A stretch of 64,000 nucleotides of DNA from Streptomyces sp. ISL-10. Lineage in GTDB: Bacteria > Actinomycetota > Actinomycetes > Streptomycetales > Streptomycetaceae. Shown piece by piece: positions 9,106 to 18,690 of this stretch; position 1 is the stretch's first letter, and each line of letters opens with the position of its first letter. The translations under genes and the position numbers were made by a program. The notes under the pieces were generated by a model, which saw only the letters and a list, made by a program, of their open reading frames with translations, searched no databases and had not been told where the DNA came from. The stretch covers positions 20,323 to 84,322 of the forward strand of contig NZ_JAGGOJ010000004.1 in assembly GCF_018614575.1 (NCBI RefSeq), read 5' to 3'.

Positions 9106-9533
9106 CCAGGCCCGTGTCCGCAACGTCTCGCCTGGTCCGCGGCGTCCTGCTTCATCACGGCCTCCGCCGTGGGAGGTGGCCCCGCCCCCGTGCCCTGCCC
9201 GGGCACGGGAGGTGCCCCCATGCTGCGTCGGTCAAGAGCCCGAGTAGCTCCGCCAGGAGGGTTTCCGGCCCCGCCTTGCGACATCCCCGTAGCCCTTCAT
9301 GCACGGGTTGGACCCCCGCACCGGACGCCGCGGACCCCGCCCTGCGGGCGCACGGTGGTACTGCGCGGACAGTGCCCTCGCTCTCCAGGGCCGCCGACCG
9401 GCCCGGATTGGGTCTACGGCGGCCGTTCCAGTATCCTGGCTCTTCGGTCGCGCGTAGTTCCGCGATCCCGGCTGCCCGCTTCGCTCCACGGATCGGGACG
9501 GCCCCTCCCCACGATCCGAAAGCAGGAAGAGCC
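9106..9533 (+). promoter_or_regulatory. 428-bp intergenic region with hairpin and likely promoter for yceD-rpmF-rnc
   Basis: The left part has a hairpin of 9 bp (CCCGTGCCC 9187-9195 with GGGCACGGG 9201-9209) that can end the upstream coiled-coil gene. The right part has a promoter-like pair, TTGGGT (9408-9413) and TATCCT (9432-9437), separated by 18 bp, about 100 bp before the next start. No gene with good codon usage or a ribosome site is seen in this stretch, although one frame stays open through it. Confidence 0.45.
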
Positions 9534-10166
9534 GTGAGCACGCGCCTCGACCACCGCAATCCCCTCGTGTTCGACACACACGAGCTGGGACGGCGGCCCG
9601 GTGCGCTCCAGCGGCTGTCCCGCACGGTGGATGCGCCGAAGGACCTCGGCATCGAAGGGGTCATCGGTGTGCCCGAGGGCAAGCCGGTGGAGCTGGACCT
9701 CCGCCTCGAATCCGTCATGGAAGGGGTGCTTGTCACAGGCACCGCCCGTGCGAGCGCCGAGGGGGAGTGCGTAAGGTGTCTGGAGCCGCTGCGCCAACAG
9801 GTCGCCGCGGACTTCCAGGAGATGTTCACGTACCCCGACACCGACGACCGGGGCCGCCACGCGGAGCCCGTCGACGATGCCGAGGACGAGGACACTCTTT
9901 TCCTCGAGGACGGCCTGTTCGACCTCGAGCCCGTGCTGCGTGATGCGGTGGTGCTCGCACTTCCGATGCAGCCGGTGTGCCGGGAGGACTGTGCCGGCCT
10001 GTGCCCCGACTGCGGGATCAGGCTGGACGACGACCCGGGTCACCATCACGACGCCGTCGACATCCGTTGGGCGGCACTGCAAGGACTCACCGATTCACTC
10101 GGGACCGGTGAGAAGGACAACATGAGCGGCGCCGAAGCGGGCGTCGACGAGAAGCAGGAGAAGTAG
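9534..10166 (+). CDS. YceD/DUF177 family protein
   Basis: A 210-residue member of the YceD (DUF177) family, usually found immediately before rpmF; in E. coli and plants it is linked to 23S rRNA accumulation. Visible features are [11 protein letters not shown] with an acidic stretch after it, and the C-terminal [13 protein letters not shown] zinc-type cluster. GTG 9534 is chosen because AGGAAG lies just upstream and the conserved region begins with the next residues. rpmF starts 2 bp after the stop, so the two are translationally linked. Confidence 0.88.
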   Translation: MSTRLDHRNPLVFDTHELGRRPGALQRLSRTVDAPKDLGIEGVIGVPEGKPVELDLRLESVMEGVLVTGTARASAEGECVRCLEPLRQQVAADFQEMFTYPDTDDRGRHAEPVDDAEDEDTLFLEDGLFDLEPVLRDAVVLALPMQPVCREDCAGLCPDCGIRLDDDPGHHHDAVDIRWAALQGLTDSLGTGEKDNMSGAEAGVDEKQEK

Positions 10167-10168
10167 CC

Positions 10169-10342
10169 GTGGCTGTTCCGAAGCGGAAGATGTCGCGCAG
10201 CAACACGCGCCACCGCCGGTCGCAGTGGAAGGCTGCGGTCCCCACCCTGGTTTCGTGTGAGCGTTGCCAGGAGCCGAAGCAGCAGCACATCGCGTGCCCG
10301 AGCTGCGGCACCTACAACAAGCGCCAGGTCCTCGAGGTCTGA
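10169..10342 (+). CDS. rpmF: 50S ribosomal protein L32
   Basis: A 57-residue L32: [20 protein letters not shown] at the N-terminus and a zinc ribbon, CERC ... CPSCG, near the C-terminus. GTG start at 10169 with AGGAG just upstream inside the end of the YceD gene. It lies between the DUF177 gene and rnc on the same strand, the usual bacterial arrangement. Confidence 0.97.
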   Translation: MAVPKRKMSRSNTRHRRSQWKAAVPTLVSCERCQEPKQQHIACPSCGTYNKRQVLEV

Positions 10343-10361
10343 GCGGCTGGTGAGAGGCCCG

Positions 10362-11231
10362 ATGTCTGAGCTGTCCAATGCCAAGAAGCAGGCAGACGCA
10401 GTGAACACAGTCAACGCAGCCTCGTCCCACACGCTTCTGGAAGGGCGGCTCGGGTATCACCTCGAGTCCGCCCTTCTGGTGCGTGCGCTGACCCACCGCT
10501 CGTACGCGTACGAGAACGGCGGTCTGCCCACCAACGAGCGACTGGAGTTCCTCGGGGACTCGGTGCTCGGCCTGGTGGTCACGGACACGCTGTACCGGAC
10601 CCACCCCGACCTGCCCGAAGGCCAGCTGGCCAAGTTGCGGGCCGCGGTGGTCAATTCGCGTGCGCTGGCGGAAGTCAGCCGCGGCCTCGAACTGGGCTCC
10701 TTCATCCGGCTGGGCCGGGGCGAAGAGGGCACGGGCGGCCGGGACAAGGCTTCCATTCTCGCCGACACCCTTGAAGCGGTGATCGGCGCCGTCTATCTCG
10801 ACCAGGGTCTCGGGGCGGCGTCCGAGCTGGTGCACCGGCTCTTCGACCCGCTGATCGAGAAGTCCTCGAACCTGGGCGCGGGCCTGGACTGGAAGACCAG
10901 TCTCCAGGAACTCACCGCGGCCGAGGGGCTCGGCGTTCCGGAGTATCTCGTCACCGAGACCGGACCCGACCACGAGAAGACCTTCACTGCTGCCGCCCGC
11001 GTCGGTGGTGTCTCGTACGGCACCGGCACCGGCCGCAGCAAGAAGGAAGCGGAGCAGCAGGCGGCGGAGTCCGCGTGGCGGGAGATCCGTGCCGCCGCGG
11101 ACGAGCGCGCAAAGGCGGCGGCCGATGCGGCGGCCAAGGCCGCGGCCGAGACGGACGCGGTCGGCGGCGCAGGGGTCGGCGGCGAAGGGGTCGACGAGGC
11201 CCCGGCTCCGCCGGACCGGGCCTCGGCCTGA
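10362..11231 (+). CDS. rnc: Ribonuclease III
   Basis: RNase III cuts double-stranded RNA and processes rRNA; in Streptomyces it is AbsB, needed for normal antibiotic production. The 289-residue protein has the catalytic signature [15 protein letters not shown] near residues 61-75, a second acidic motif [15 protein letters not shown], and a C-terminal dsRNA-binding domain ([14 protein letters not shown] to [13 protein letters not shown]). A low-complexity Ala/Gly tail of about 45 residues follows, longer than in most RNase III. ATG 10362 has GAGAGG upstream. Confidence 0.96.
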   Translation: MSELSNAKKQADAVNTVNAASSHTLLEGRLGYHLESALLVRALTHRSYAYENGGLPTNERLEFLGDSVLGLVVTDTLYRTHPDLPEGQLAKLRAAVVNSRALAEVSRGLELGSFIRLGRGEEGTGGRDKASILADTLEAVIGAVYLDQGLGAASELVHRLFDPLIEKSSNLGAGLDWKTSLQELTAAEGLGVPEYLVTETGPDHEKTFTAAARVGGVSYGTGTGRSKKEAEQQAAESAWREIRAAADERAKAAADAAAKAAAETDAVGGAGVGGEGVDEAPAPPDRASA

Positions 11232-11258
11232 GCCGCGTCTTCGCCTTCCAGCAGTTCC

Positions 11259-11295
11259 CGTGAGGCCCTTCGTCACTGCGGCGAGGGGCCTCACG
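11259..11295 (+). terminator. Hairpin after rnc
   Basis: A 10-bp stem, CGTGAGGCCC (11259-11268) with GGGCCTCACG (11286-11295), lies 28 bp past the rnc stop and before mutM. Confidence 0.65.
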
Positions 11296-11359
11296 GCTGC
11301 CCTGCCCTCGGTGCGCGATACGCTGCGGGCATCGCCCCGACCACCGCGGAAGGAGACCC

Positions 11360-12220
11360 GTGCCCGAGCTGCCCGAGGTCGAAGTCGTACGCCGCGGACT
11401 GGCCACCTGGGTCGGCGGGCGCACGATCGCCGACGTGCAGGTGCTGCACCCGCGTGCGGTGCGCCGGCATGTCGCGGGCGGCGAGGACTTCGCGGCTCGG
11501 CTGAAAGGCCAGGGCATCGCGGACGTCTGCCGGCGCGGCAAGTATCTGTGGCTGCCGCTCACCGGTATCGACACCTCGGTCCTCGGTCACCTCGGGATGA
11601 GCGGACAGCTACTCGTGCAGCGGTACGACGCCCCTGACGAGAAGCATCTGCGCATCAGGTTCCGCTTCGACGACTCCCTCGGCACCGAGCTGCGCTTCGT
11701 CGACCAGCGCACCTTCGGCGGTCTCTCCCTCCACGACAACACCCCCGAGGGGCTGCCCGACGTCATCGCGCACATCGCCCGTGACCCGCTCGACCCGCTC
11801 TTCGACGACGCGGCCTTCCACACCGCGCTCCGCGCGCGCCGCACCACGATCAAGCGGGCGCTGCTCGACCAGTCGCTGATCAGCGGGGTCGGCAACATCT
11901 ACGCGGACGAGGCGTTGTGGCGCTCCCGGCTGCACTACGACCGCCCGACGGCGACGCTCACCCGGCCGCGGTCGGTGGAACTGCTGGGACATGTACGCGA
12001 GGTGATGACCGCCGCCCTCGCGGTCGGCGGCACGACCTTCGACAGCCTGTATGTGAACGTCAACGGCGAATCGGGTTACTTCGACCGTTCCCTGGACGCG
12101 TACGGACGTGAGGGGCTGCCGTGCAACCGCTGCGGCACGGCCATGCGGCGCCGTCCCTGGATGAACCGGTCCAGCTACTTCTGCCCCCGCTGCCAGCGCA
12201 TCCCGCGCACCACGGCCTGA
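11360..12220 (+). CDS. mutM: Formamidopyrimidine-DNA glycosylase (Fpg)
   Basis: MutM removes 8-oxoguanine and formamidopyrimidines from DNA and nicks the abasic site. The 286-residue protein begins [14 protein letters not shown], with catalytic Pro2 and Glu3 exposed after Met removal. [17 protein letters not shown] forms the helix-two-turn-helix, and the C-terminal zinc finger has CNRCG ... CPRCQ. The GTG start at 11360 has GGAAGGAG upstream. It follows rnc after a hairpin. Confidence 0.97.
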   Translation: MPELPEVEVVRRGLATWVGGRTIADVQVLHPRAVRRHVAGGEDFAARLKGQGIADVCRRGKYLWLPLTGIDTSVLGHLGMSGQLLVQRYDAPDEKHLRIRFRFDDSLGTELRFVDQRTFGGLSLHDNTPEGLPDVIAHIARDPLDPLFDDAAFHTALRARRTTIKRALLDQSLISGVGNIYADEALWRSRLHYDRPTATLTRPRSVELLGHVREVMTAALAVGGTTFDSLYVNVNGESGYFDRSLDAYGREGLPCNRCGTAMRRRPWMNRSSYFCPRCQRIPRTTA

Positions 12221-12262
12221 ACCCGCTGCCCCGCCATCCTGCCGAGGCCGCCCGGGACTTCT

Positions 12263-12658
12263 CTACGGGGACGCCGTCCGGTCGCCGGTCTCCTCGCGTG
12301 CCGTGTCGTACCGCTGCCGGGCCTCAAGCACCTCGGGCATCCGGCCCTCCACCAAGTGGATCAGCCCGAGCAGCTGTTCGGCGACGGCCCGGCCCAGCGC
12401 GGTGAGTTCATAGTCCACGCGCGGCGGGTTGGTGGGCTGCGCCTCGCGGTGCACGAGCCCGTCGCGCTCCAGCGCGTGCAGCGTCTGGGACAGCATCTTC
12501 TCGCTCACGCCGTCGACACGACGCCGCAGTTCGTTGAAGCGCAGCCTCTCCTCGTACAGGGCTCCCACGGTCAGGCTGCCCCAGCGCCCCGTCACGTGCT
12601 CCAGCGTGCCGCGCGACGCACAGTGCCGGGAGAACACGTCGAATGCCAGGTCGTCCAT
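12263..12658 (-). CDS. HxlR-family winged-helix regulator
   Basis: A 131-residue HxlR/MarR-type regulator. The core VTGRWGSLTVGALYE, then FNELRRRVDGVSEKMLSQTLHALERDGLV is the typical HxlR recognition region, followed by LTALGRAVAEQL. Such proteins often sense electrophiles or oxidants and control a divergent oxidoreductase. Here there is no divergent partner; the next gene (CAP protein) is on the same strand and separated by a strong terminator, so the target is not obvious. Confidence 0.9.
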   Translation of the reverse strand: MDDLAFDVFSRHCASRGTLEHVTGRWGSLTVGALYEERLRFNELRRRVDGVSEKMLSQTLHALERDGLVHREAQPTNPPRVDYELTALGRAVAEQLLGLIHLVEGRMPEVLEARQRYDTAREETGDRTASP

Positions 12659-12742
12659 GTCGCCAGCCTACTGCGCCGCAGCGCTGACCAATGGAGTGCG
12701 CTTCCGAGAAGACAGTGCACGCGAGCGGCACAGTGCGGCAAC

Positions 12743-12783
12743 GGGTCGGGCCCCTGTACACCGAGGTGTCAGGGGCCCGACCC
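12743..12783 (-). terminator. Strong terminator after the CAP gene
   Basis: A 13-bp perfect stem (12743-12755 with 12771-12783, GGGTCGGGCCCCT arms) contains a smaller inner hairpin ACACC-GA-GGTGT. It lies just past the stop of the reverse-strand CAP gene at 12800. Confidence 0.85.
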
Positions 12784-12799
12784 ATTGCGCGTCGACTGT

Positions 12800-13651
12800 C
12801 TAGAAGCCGAAGTTCTGCGTCCACCACGGCCCGCCGTCACCCAGGTACACGCCCACGCCCATCGTCGTGAAGTCGCAGTTCAGGATGTTGGCGCGGTGGC
12901 CCTCGCTCTGCATCCAGGCGTTCATCACCGCACCGGCGTCGGCCTGGCCGCGCGCGATGTTCTCGCCGCCGAGGCCGGAGACGCCCGCCTTGTCCGCGCG
13001 GTCCCACGGCGTCTCGCCGTCGGGGTTGGTGTGGTCGAAGAACCCGCGTACCGCCATGTCCTCGGAGTGGGCGCGCGCCAGGTCCGCCAGCGCGGTGCTC
13101 GCCTTGACCGGGGCGCATCCGACCTTCGCGCGCTCGTCGTTGACCAGGTCGAGCACGGCGGCCTCGTGCGCCGACGCACCCGAGGGGGCAGCGGCGGCCG
13201 CGGAGGACGGGGGTGACTGAGGCCGGTCCGCTTCACGGGACTCCTCACGCGCCGGCGCGGAGGTGGTCTTCTTCGGCTCGGGAGCCTTGGTCTTCGGGGC
13301 GGGCTTCTCGACAGGCTTCTTGGAAGGCGTCGCCGACGGCTTGTCCGACTTGGCCGACTTGGAGGGAGACGGCTTCGCGGGAGGCTTCGACGGCTCCGCG
13401 GTCCGGCTCGGCGAGACCGACGCACCAGCCGTCGGCTCGGCGCTCCCCTCCCCCTGTGTCTGGAGCAGTGCGGGCCCCCCGGTGCGTATCTCCGCGGGGC
13501 GGTCGCTGCTGGAGGAGCCGATCGTGTACGTGTCACCGCCCGGCAGGATGCCCGAGGTGAAGGCCACGGCGCCTACCGCCATGGCAGCGGAGACGCCGAG
13601 CAGCCCGGTGCGTACGGGAAACCCCGTGCGCTTCTTCCGATGGCGACCCAT
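12800..13651 (-). CDS. Secreted CAP (SCP/PR1) domain protein
   Basis: A 283-residue protein with a basic N-terminus (GRHRKKRTG), a hydrophobic stretch (LLGVSAAMAVGAVAFTSGIL) that serves as signal or anchor, then a Pro/Ser/Lys/Thr-rich wall-spanning linker to about residue 160. The C-terminal CAP domain has VLDLVNDERAKVGCAPV, ARAHSEDMAVRGFFDHTNPDG, GGENIARGQ and GHRANILN, which carry the two His and acidic residues of the CAP cavity. The domain ends WWTQNFGF, complete. Function in Streptomyces is not established. It is divergent from acyP. Confidence 0.9.
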   Translation of the reverse strand: MGRHRKKRTGFPVRTGLLGVSAAMAVGAVAFTSGILPGGDTYTIGSSSSDRPAEIRTGGPALLQTQGEGSAEPTAGASVSPSRTAEPSKPPAKPSPSKSAKSDKPSATPSKKPVEKPAPKTKAPEPKKTTSAPAREESREADRPQSPPSSAAAAAPSGASAHEAAVLDLVNDERAKVGCAPVKASTALADLARAHSEDMAVRGFFDHTNPDGETPWDRADKAGVSGLGGENIARGQADAGAVMNAWMQSEGHRANILNCDFTTMGVGVYLGDGGPWWTQNFGF

Positions 13652-13805
13652 GCGGTGTGCCTTCCTGGTCCCCGACGCCGTCGTGCTCGGCGTCGAACGT
13701 CAATGAGTTCACCCGAACGGGTGACGCTCATTGCGTCCGGACTGTACGCCATGGTGCGGTGGGGGCGATGTGATCTGTACGCATTCGGCCGGTTACCGTG
13801 CACTC

Positions 13806-14087
13806 ATGAACGACGACGCGCGACTCACCGCGTGGGTACGCGGCCGAGTACAGGGAGTGGGCTTCCGCTGGTTCACCAGGGCGAACGCACTGGAGATCGG
13901 AGACCTCAAAGGCTTCGCCCTCAACCTGGAGGACGGCCGGGTGCAGGTCGTCGCCGAGGGTCCGCGTGAGAATTGCCACCGTCTGCTGGACTGGCTGCGC
14001 TCCGGCGACACGCCCGGACGCGTCGACGGCGTCACTGAGATCTGGGACACGCCGCGCCATGTCTACGCGGACTTCGCCATCCGCTGA
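13806..14087 (+). CDS. acyP: Acylphosphatase
   Basis: A 93-residue acylphosphatase, which hydrolyses carboxyl-phosphate mixed anhydrides. It has the signature [13 protein letters not shown] with the catalytic Arg, and [17 protein letters not shown] with the catalytic Asn. ATG 13806 is preceded by a weak ribosome site. Length is standard. It is divergent from the CAP gene. Confidence 0.93.
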   Translation: MNDDARLTAWVRGRVQGVGFRWFTRANALEIGDLKGFALNLEDGRVQVVAEGPRENCHRLLDWLRSGDTPGRVDGVTEIWDTPRHVYADFAIR

Positions 14088-14492
14088 ATGCCTCTCTCCC
14101 AGGCCGCCCGAGCCGCGCCGTCGGCTCCCTTCGGCATGTGCCTCCGGCATCGGTCCCGGAGGAAAAGAGCCTGGTGGTTGCCAAGAAGAGGCTTGTCGTG
14201 CCAGGCTGCGGAGAGAAGGATGATCGCCACGCCCCCAGGGCCCCGCAGGTCAGGCACGCCGCTCGATGGAGAGGCCGTATGCCCCCGGGATGCCCGTCGA
14301 TACGGGGCGTGATCGTGTTGACCGTCAAACTTTTTGGTGAGACTCTGGAAGCCCCGCGCACCTTAGCTGTTTGGCAGTAAAGAACCACAGCAGGACACCA
14401 GCAGTACGACACAAACTGTCAGCACCGCGGGTGCGAATCCCTCACGACCCACACCGCATCGGTCGGTCACTCAGTGTGGAGGACCATCCATC
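14088..14492 (+). promoter_or_regulatory. 405-bp intergenic region before a small conserved gene
   Basis: I see no convincing gene here. A TTGACC at 14318-14323 could be a -35 element, with a poor -10 (GACTCT, 14341-14346) 17 bp away. The last 100 bp are less GC-rich than the surroundings, as is common for Streptomyces promoters and leaders. GTGTGGAGG lies about 14 bp before the ATG at 14493. A stretch near 14427-14452 looks like a tRNA T-arm and 3' end but has no partner. Confidence 0.3.
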
Positions 14493-14711
14493 ATGGCAAA
14501 GGCGCTTCTCGGTTACGTCGGCGGTTCCGACCCGCGACTCCTCGCCGAGATGCGACGGCTTCAGCAGCGCGTCCAGGATCTGGAGTCCGAGCTCGTACGC
14601 ATCCAGTCCGAGAACGACGCGCTCACGGCTGCCGCCGCTCAGCACCCTGGCGAGCCGCTACTCAACGGCATCGACATCGACGTACACCAGGGGGAGCCAG
14701 CGCTCACCTGA
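14493..14711 (+). CDS. Small conserved coiled-coil protein
   Basis: A 72-residue protein beginning MAKALLGYVGGSDPRLLAEM. The middle (RRLQQRVQDLESELVRIQSEN) is a clear heptad coiled coil, and the tail is acidic. I recognise it as a conserved small protein placed before smc in Streptomyces but know no function. It has its own upstream region and a strong terminator, so it is an independent, probably well-expressed unit. Confidence 0.75.
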   Translation: MAKALLGYVGGSDPRLLAEMRRLQQRVQDLESELVRIQSENDALTAAAAQHPGEPLLNGIDIDVHQGEPALT

Positions 14712-14740
14712 GCACGGCTCCGTCGCGCACGAAGATATGC

Positions 14741-14770
14741 AAGGGACGCCCAGGCGTCCCTTCTTTCTTT
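14741..14770 (+). terminator. Intrinsic terminator after the small coiled-coil gene
   Basis: A 10-bp perfect stem, AAGGGACGCC (14741-14750) with GGCGTCCCTT (14753-14762), is followed by CTTTCTTTT. The U-rich tail makes it one of the most canonical terminators in the window. Confidence 0.92.
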
Positions 14771-14875
14771 TCCCCCGCCTCTCCCCGTCCCCGCCCTGTA
14801 CATGCTTCCTTTACCGTCTGATGTGCCCTGCGCCTTCAGAGGCGAAACCGCGAGCGAAAGGTAGAGTCCGGCGGC

Positions 14876-17800
14876 GTGCACCTCAAGGCCATGACCCTCC
14901 GCGGGTTCAAATCCTTCGCGTCCGCCACGACGCTGCGCTTCGAGCCGGGGATCACCTGCGTCGTCGGCCCCAACGGCTCCGGAAAGTCCAATGTGGTGGA
15001 CGCGCTCTCCTGGGTCATGGGGGAGCAGGGGGCCAAGTCGCTGCGCGGCGGCAAGATGGAGGACGTCATCTTCGCCGGGACGACCGGCAGGCCGCCGCTG
15101 GGCCGTGCCGAGGTCTCCCTCACCATCGACAACTCCGACGGCGCCCTGCCCATCGAGTACGCCGAGGTCACCATCACGCGGATCATGTTCCGCAACGGCG
15201 GCAGCGAATACCAGATCAACGGGGACACCTGCCGGCTGCTGGACATCCAGGAGTTGCTGTCCGACTCCGGTATCGGCCGCGAGATGCATGTCATCGTCGG
15301 TCAGGGCCAGCTGGACTCGGTCCTGCACGCTGATCCCATGGGCCGCCGGGCATTCATCGAGGAGGCCGCGGGCGTCCTCAAGCACCGCAAGCGCAAGGAG
15401 AAGGCGCTGCGCAAGCTCGATGCCATGCAGGCCAACCTCGCCCGGGTGCAGGACCTCACCGACGAACTGCGCCGCCAGCTCAAACCCCTCGGCCGCCAGG
15501 CCGCCGTCGCCCGCCGCGCCGCCGTCATCCAGGCCGACCTGCGCGATGCCCGCCTGCGCCTGCTCGCCGACGACCTCGTCACCCTCCGCGAGGCCTTGCG
15601 CGCCGAGATCGCCGACGAGGCCGCCCTCAAGCAGCGCAAGGAAGAGGCCGAGGCGCGGCTGAAGGCAGCCGTCGCCCGCGAGGCCGAACTGGAGGACGAG
15701 GTGCGACGCCTCGCCCCCCGTCTCCAGCGCGCCCAGCAGAACTGGTACGAACTCTCACAGCTCGCCGAACGGGTGCGGGGCACGATCTCGCTCGCCGACG
15801 CCCGGGTCAAGAGCGCCACCGCCCAGCCCGCGGAGGAGCGGCGCGGTCGCGACCCGGAGGACATGGAGCGCGAGGCCGCCCGTATCCGGGAGCAGGAAGC
15901 GGAACTGGAAGCCGCGCTGGAGGCCGCCGAGCGGGCGCTGGAGGACACGGTCGCGCACCGCGCCGAGCTGGAGCGGCAGCTCACGCTCGAGGAACGCCGG
16001 CTCAAGGACGTCGCCCGCGCCATCGCCGACCGGCGCGAGGGGCTGGCCCGGCTGAGCGGACAGGTCAACGCGGCCCGGTCCCGAGCGGCATCGGCGCAGG
16101 CCGAGATCGACCGTCTCGCCGCCGCACGAGACGAGGCCCAGGAGCGGGCCGCCGCTGCTCAGGAGGAGTACGAGCAGCTCAAGGCCGAGGTCGACGGCCT
16201 GGAAGCGGACGACTCGGCCCTCGCAGAACAGCATGACGCCGCCCGTCGTGAACTGTCCGACGCCGAGGCCGCACTGAGCGCTGCTCGCGAGGCCCTCACC
16301 GGCGCCGAGCGCAAGCGTGCGGCGGTCGCGGCCCGGCGCGAGGCACTCGCGCTGGGTCTGCGCCGCAAGGACGGTACGGGCGCACTGCTCGCCGCGCGGG
16401 ACCGCGTCGAAGGGCTCCTCGGACCGGCCGCACAACTGCTCACCGTGACCCCCGGCCACGAGATCCCGGTGGCCGCGGCGCTGGGGGCCGCCGCCGACGC
16501 GGTGGTCGTGGCCGACCCGGCCACGGCCGCGGAGGCGATCCGGCTGCTGCGCAAGGAGGACGGAGGACGCGCGGCACTGCTCCTGGCCGACGCGACGGGA
16601 GCAGGACAGGGCCCGGACCTGCGGGGCAACGGCCCGTCCGGGCATCCGTACGCCGCCGGTCTGGTGCACGGCCCCGACGAACTGATGGGCGCTGTGCGGC
16701 GGTTGCTGCGCGATGTCGTCGTCGTCGGGACGCTGGAGGACGCCGAAGACGTCGTATACACACATCCCGGCCTGATCGCCGTCACCGGCGAAGGTGACGT
16801 GCTCGGCGCGCACTTCGCGCAGGGCGGGTCGGCCGGGGCGCCGAGTCTGCTCGAGGTGCAGGCGTCCGTCGACGAGGCCGCCGCCGAGCTCGAACGGCTC
16901 GACGCGCAGTGCGAGGAGCTGACCGCCACCCAGCAGCACGCCGCCGCACGACGCGGCGCATGTGCCGCGGCCGTCGAGGAGCTGGGGGAGCGCAGGCGCG
17001 CCGCCGAGCGGGAGAAGTCGGCCGTGTCCGGGCAGCTGGGCCGCCTCGCCGGACAGGCGCGTGGCGCCGCGGGCGAGGCCGAGCGGGCCGGCGCGGCTGC
17101 CGCCCGGGCCCAGGAGGCGCTGGAGCGGTCGGCCGAGGAGGCCGAGGAGCTGGCCGAGCGGCTGCTCGTCGCGGAGGAGACCCCCGTCGAGGAGGAGCCC
17201 GACACGCATGTGCGGGACCGACTCGCCGCGGACGGGGCCAACGCGCGTCAGACCGAGATGGAGGCGCGCCTCCAGGTCCGTACGCACGAGGAGCGGGTCA
17301 AGGGCCTCGCCGGCCGGGCCGACGCCCTCGACCGGGGCGCACGCGCCGAGCGCGAGGCGCGGGCGCGGGCCGAGCAGCGGCGCGCCCGCCTGCGCCACGA
17401 GGCCGAGGTCGCCGCGGCCGTCGCGAGCGGCGCCCGGCAGCTGCTGGCGCACGTCGAGGTGTCGCTGGTGCGGGCCGAGGCGGAACGCGCGTCCGCGGAG
17501 GCGGCCAAGGCGGAGCGCGAGCGGGAGCTCGCGGCCGCCCGTAACGAAGGACGCGATCTCAAGGGCGAGCTGGACAAGCTGACCGACTCGGTGCACCGGG
17601 GAGAGGTGCTGGGCGCGGAGAAGCGGCTGCGGATGGAGCAGCTGGAGAGCAGGGCACTGGAAGAGCTCGGCGTGGAACCGGCGGGGCTCGTCGCCGAGTA
17701 CGGACCCGACCAGCTCGTGCCGCCCTCCCCGCCCGCTGAGGGCGAAGATCTGCCCGAGGACCCGGAACATCCGCGCAACCAGCCGAAGCCGTTCGTGCGC

Positions 17801-18442
17801 GCGGAGCAGGAGAAGCGGCTGAGGGCCACCGAACGGGCGTACCAGCAGCTCGGAAAGGTGAACCCGCTGGCGCTGGAGGAGTTCTCGGCGTTGGAGGACC
17901 GGCACAAGTTCCTCTCCGAGCAGCTCGAGGACCTGAAGAAGACCCGGGCCGACCTGCTCCAGGTCGTGAAGGAGGTCGACGAGCGGGTGGAGCAGGTCTT
18001 CACCGAGGCGTTCCGGGACACCGCCCGCGAGTTCGAGGGGGTCTTCTCCCGGCTCTTCCCCGGCGGCGAGGGACGGCTCGTGCTGACCGATCCCGACAAC
18101 ATGCTCACCACCGGCGTGGACGTCGAGGCCCGCCCGCCCGGCAAGAAGGTCAAGCGGCTGTCCCTGCTGTCCGGCGGTGAGCGGTCACTGACGGCCGTGG
18201 CGATGCTGGTGTCGATCTTCAAGGCCCGGCCGAGCCCGTTCTACGTCATGGACGAGGTCGAGGCCGCGCTCGACGACACCAATCTGCAGCGGCTGATCCG
18301 CATCATGCAGGAGCTCCAGGAGAGCTCCCAGCTGATCGTCATCACGCACCAGAAGCGGACCATGGAGGTCGCGGACGCGCTGTACGGCGTCTCCATGCAG
18401 GGCGACGGCGTCTCCAAGGTCATCAGTCAGCGGCTGCGCTGA
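14876..18442 (+). CDS. smc: Chromosome segregation ATPase SMC
   Basis: SMC, with ScpA/ScpB, compacts and segregates chromosomes. The 1188-residue protein has Walker A GPNGSGKS at residues 31-38, a coiled coil to about 490, a hinge (about 500-640, LLGPAAQLLTVTPGHEIPVA onward), a returning coiled coil, and the C-terminal head with LLSGGERSLTAVAM (signature) and FYVMDEVEAALDD (Walker B). The N-terminus starts VHLKAMTLRGFKSFA, which fixes the GTG start at 14876. Length is normal. Confidence 0.98.
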   Translation: MHLKAMTLRGFKSFASATTLRFEPGITCVVGPNGSGKSNVVDALSWVMGEQGAKSLRGGKMEDVIFAGTTGRPPLGRAEVSLTIDNSDGALPIEYAEVTITRIMFRNGGSEYQINGDTCRLLDIQELLSDSGIGREMHVIVGQGQLDSVLHADPMGRRAFIEEAAGVLKHRKRKEKALRKLDAMQANLARVQDLTDELRRQLKPLGRQAAVARRAAVIQADLRDARLRLLADDLVTLREALRAEIADEAALKQRKEEAEARLKAAVAREAELEDEVRRLAPRLQRAQQNWYELSQLAERVRGTISLADARVKSATAQPAEERRGRDPEDMEREAARIREQEAELEAALEAAERALEDTVAHRAELERQLTLEERRLKDVARAIADRREGLARLSGQVNAARSRAASAQAEIDRLAAARDEAQERAAAAQEEYEQLKAEVDGLEADDSALAEQHDAARRELSDAEAALSAAREALTGAERKRAAVAARREALALGLRRKDGTGALLAARDRVEGLLGPAAQLLTVTPGHEIPVAAALGAAADAVVVADPATAAEAIRLLRKEDGGRAALLLADATGAGQGPDLRGNGPSGHPYAAGLVHGPDELMGAVRRLLRDVVVVGTLEDAEDVVYTHPGLIAVTGEGDVLGAHFAQGGSAGAPSLLEVQASVDEAAAELERLDAQCEELTATQQHAAARRGACAAAVEELGERRRAAEREKSAVSGQLGRLAGQARGAAGEAERAGAAAARAQEALERSAEEAEELAERLLVAEETPVEEEPDTHVRDRLAADGANARQTEMEARLQVRTHEERVKGLAGRADALDRGARAEREARARAEQRRARLRHEAEVAAAVASGARQLLAHVEVSLVRAEAERASAEAAKAERERELAAARNEGRDLKGELDKLTDSVHRGEVLGAEKRLRMEQLESRALEELGVEPAGLVAEYGPDQLVPPSPPAEGEDLPEDPEHPRNQPKPFVRAEQEKRLRATERAYQQLGKVNPLALEEFSALEDRHKFLSEQLEDLKKTRADLLQVVKEVDERVEQVFTEAFRDTAREFEGVFSRLFPGGEGRLVLTDPDNMLTTGVDVEARPPGKKVKRLSLLSGGERSLTAVAMLVSIFKARPSPFYVMDEVEAALDDTNLQRLIRIMQELQESSQLIVITHQKRTMEVADALYGVSMQGDGVSKVISQRLR

Positions 18443-18493
18443 CGGGCCGTGCCGGGAGGGCATGCGTCGTACGAGCGCCTAGCCGTTACAAAA

Positions 18494-18640
18494 CCTTCAA
18501 AACTTGAACTCAAGACAACTTCCCTGGTCCCGGATCGGTGCAACCTCTCCTCTTGACTTCGAAACTTGAAGGAATAGTCTCTGCAACGTTGCTTTTACCT
18601 TCAAGTGGTGGGCGCGCAGAACCTGTGCGCCACTTGAAGG
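18494..18640 (+). promoter_or_regulatory. glcP promoter with repeated TTCRAAACTTGAA sites and a LacI-type operator
   Basis: A promoter-like pair TTGACT (18553-18558) and TAGTCT (18575-18580), spaced 16 bp, lies about 110 bp before the glcP start. A 13-bp near-palindrome sits in the spacer, TTCGAAACTTGAA (18558-18570); a sister copy TTCAAAACTTGAA lies upstream (18496-18508). A further inverted pair, CCTTCAAGTG (18598-18607) and CACTTGAAGG (18631-18640), forms a hairpin with extra pairing inside. A perfect palindrome GCAACGTTGC (18583-18592), of the CG-centred type used by LacI/GalR repressors, covers the expected start point. The layout points to at least two regulators. Confidence 0.6.
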
Positions 18641-18690
18641 GCTCGCCCCCCACGCCCGGCGACGCCCGCCGGACGGCCCCAGGAGTACAC

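Noticed and set aside
9114..9533. Upstream extension of the DUF177 frame
   Set aside because: The frame is open but the translation is low-complexity, lacks a ribosome site, and the family start fits GTG 9534 with AGGAAG.
14427..14452. tRNA T-arm-like sequence (GGGTGCGAATCCC then ACGACCCA)
   Set aside because: No matching acceptor 5' strand, D-arm or anticodon arm exists in the 80 bases upstream, and the T stem pairs poorly, so it is not a tRNA gene.
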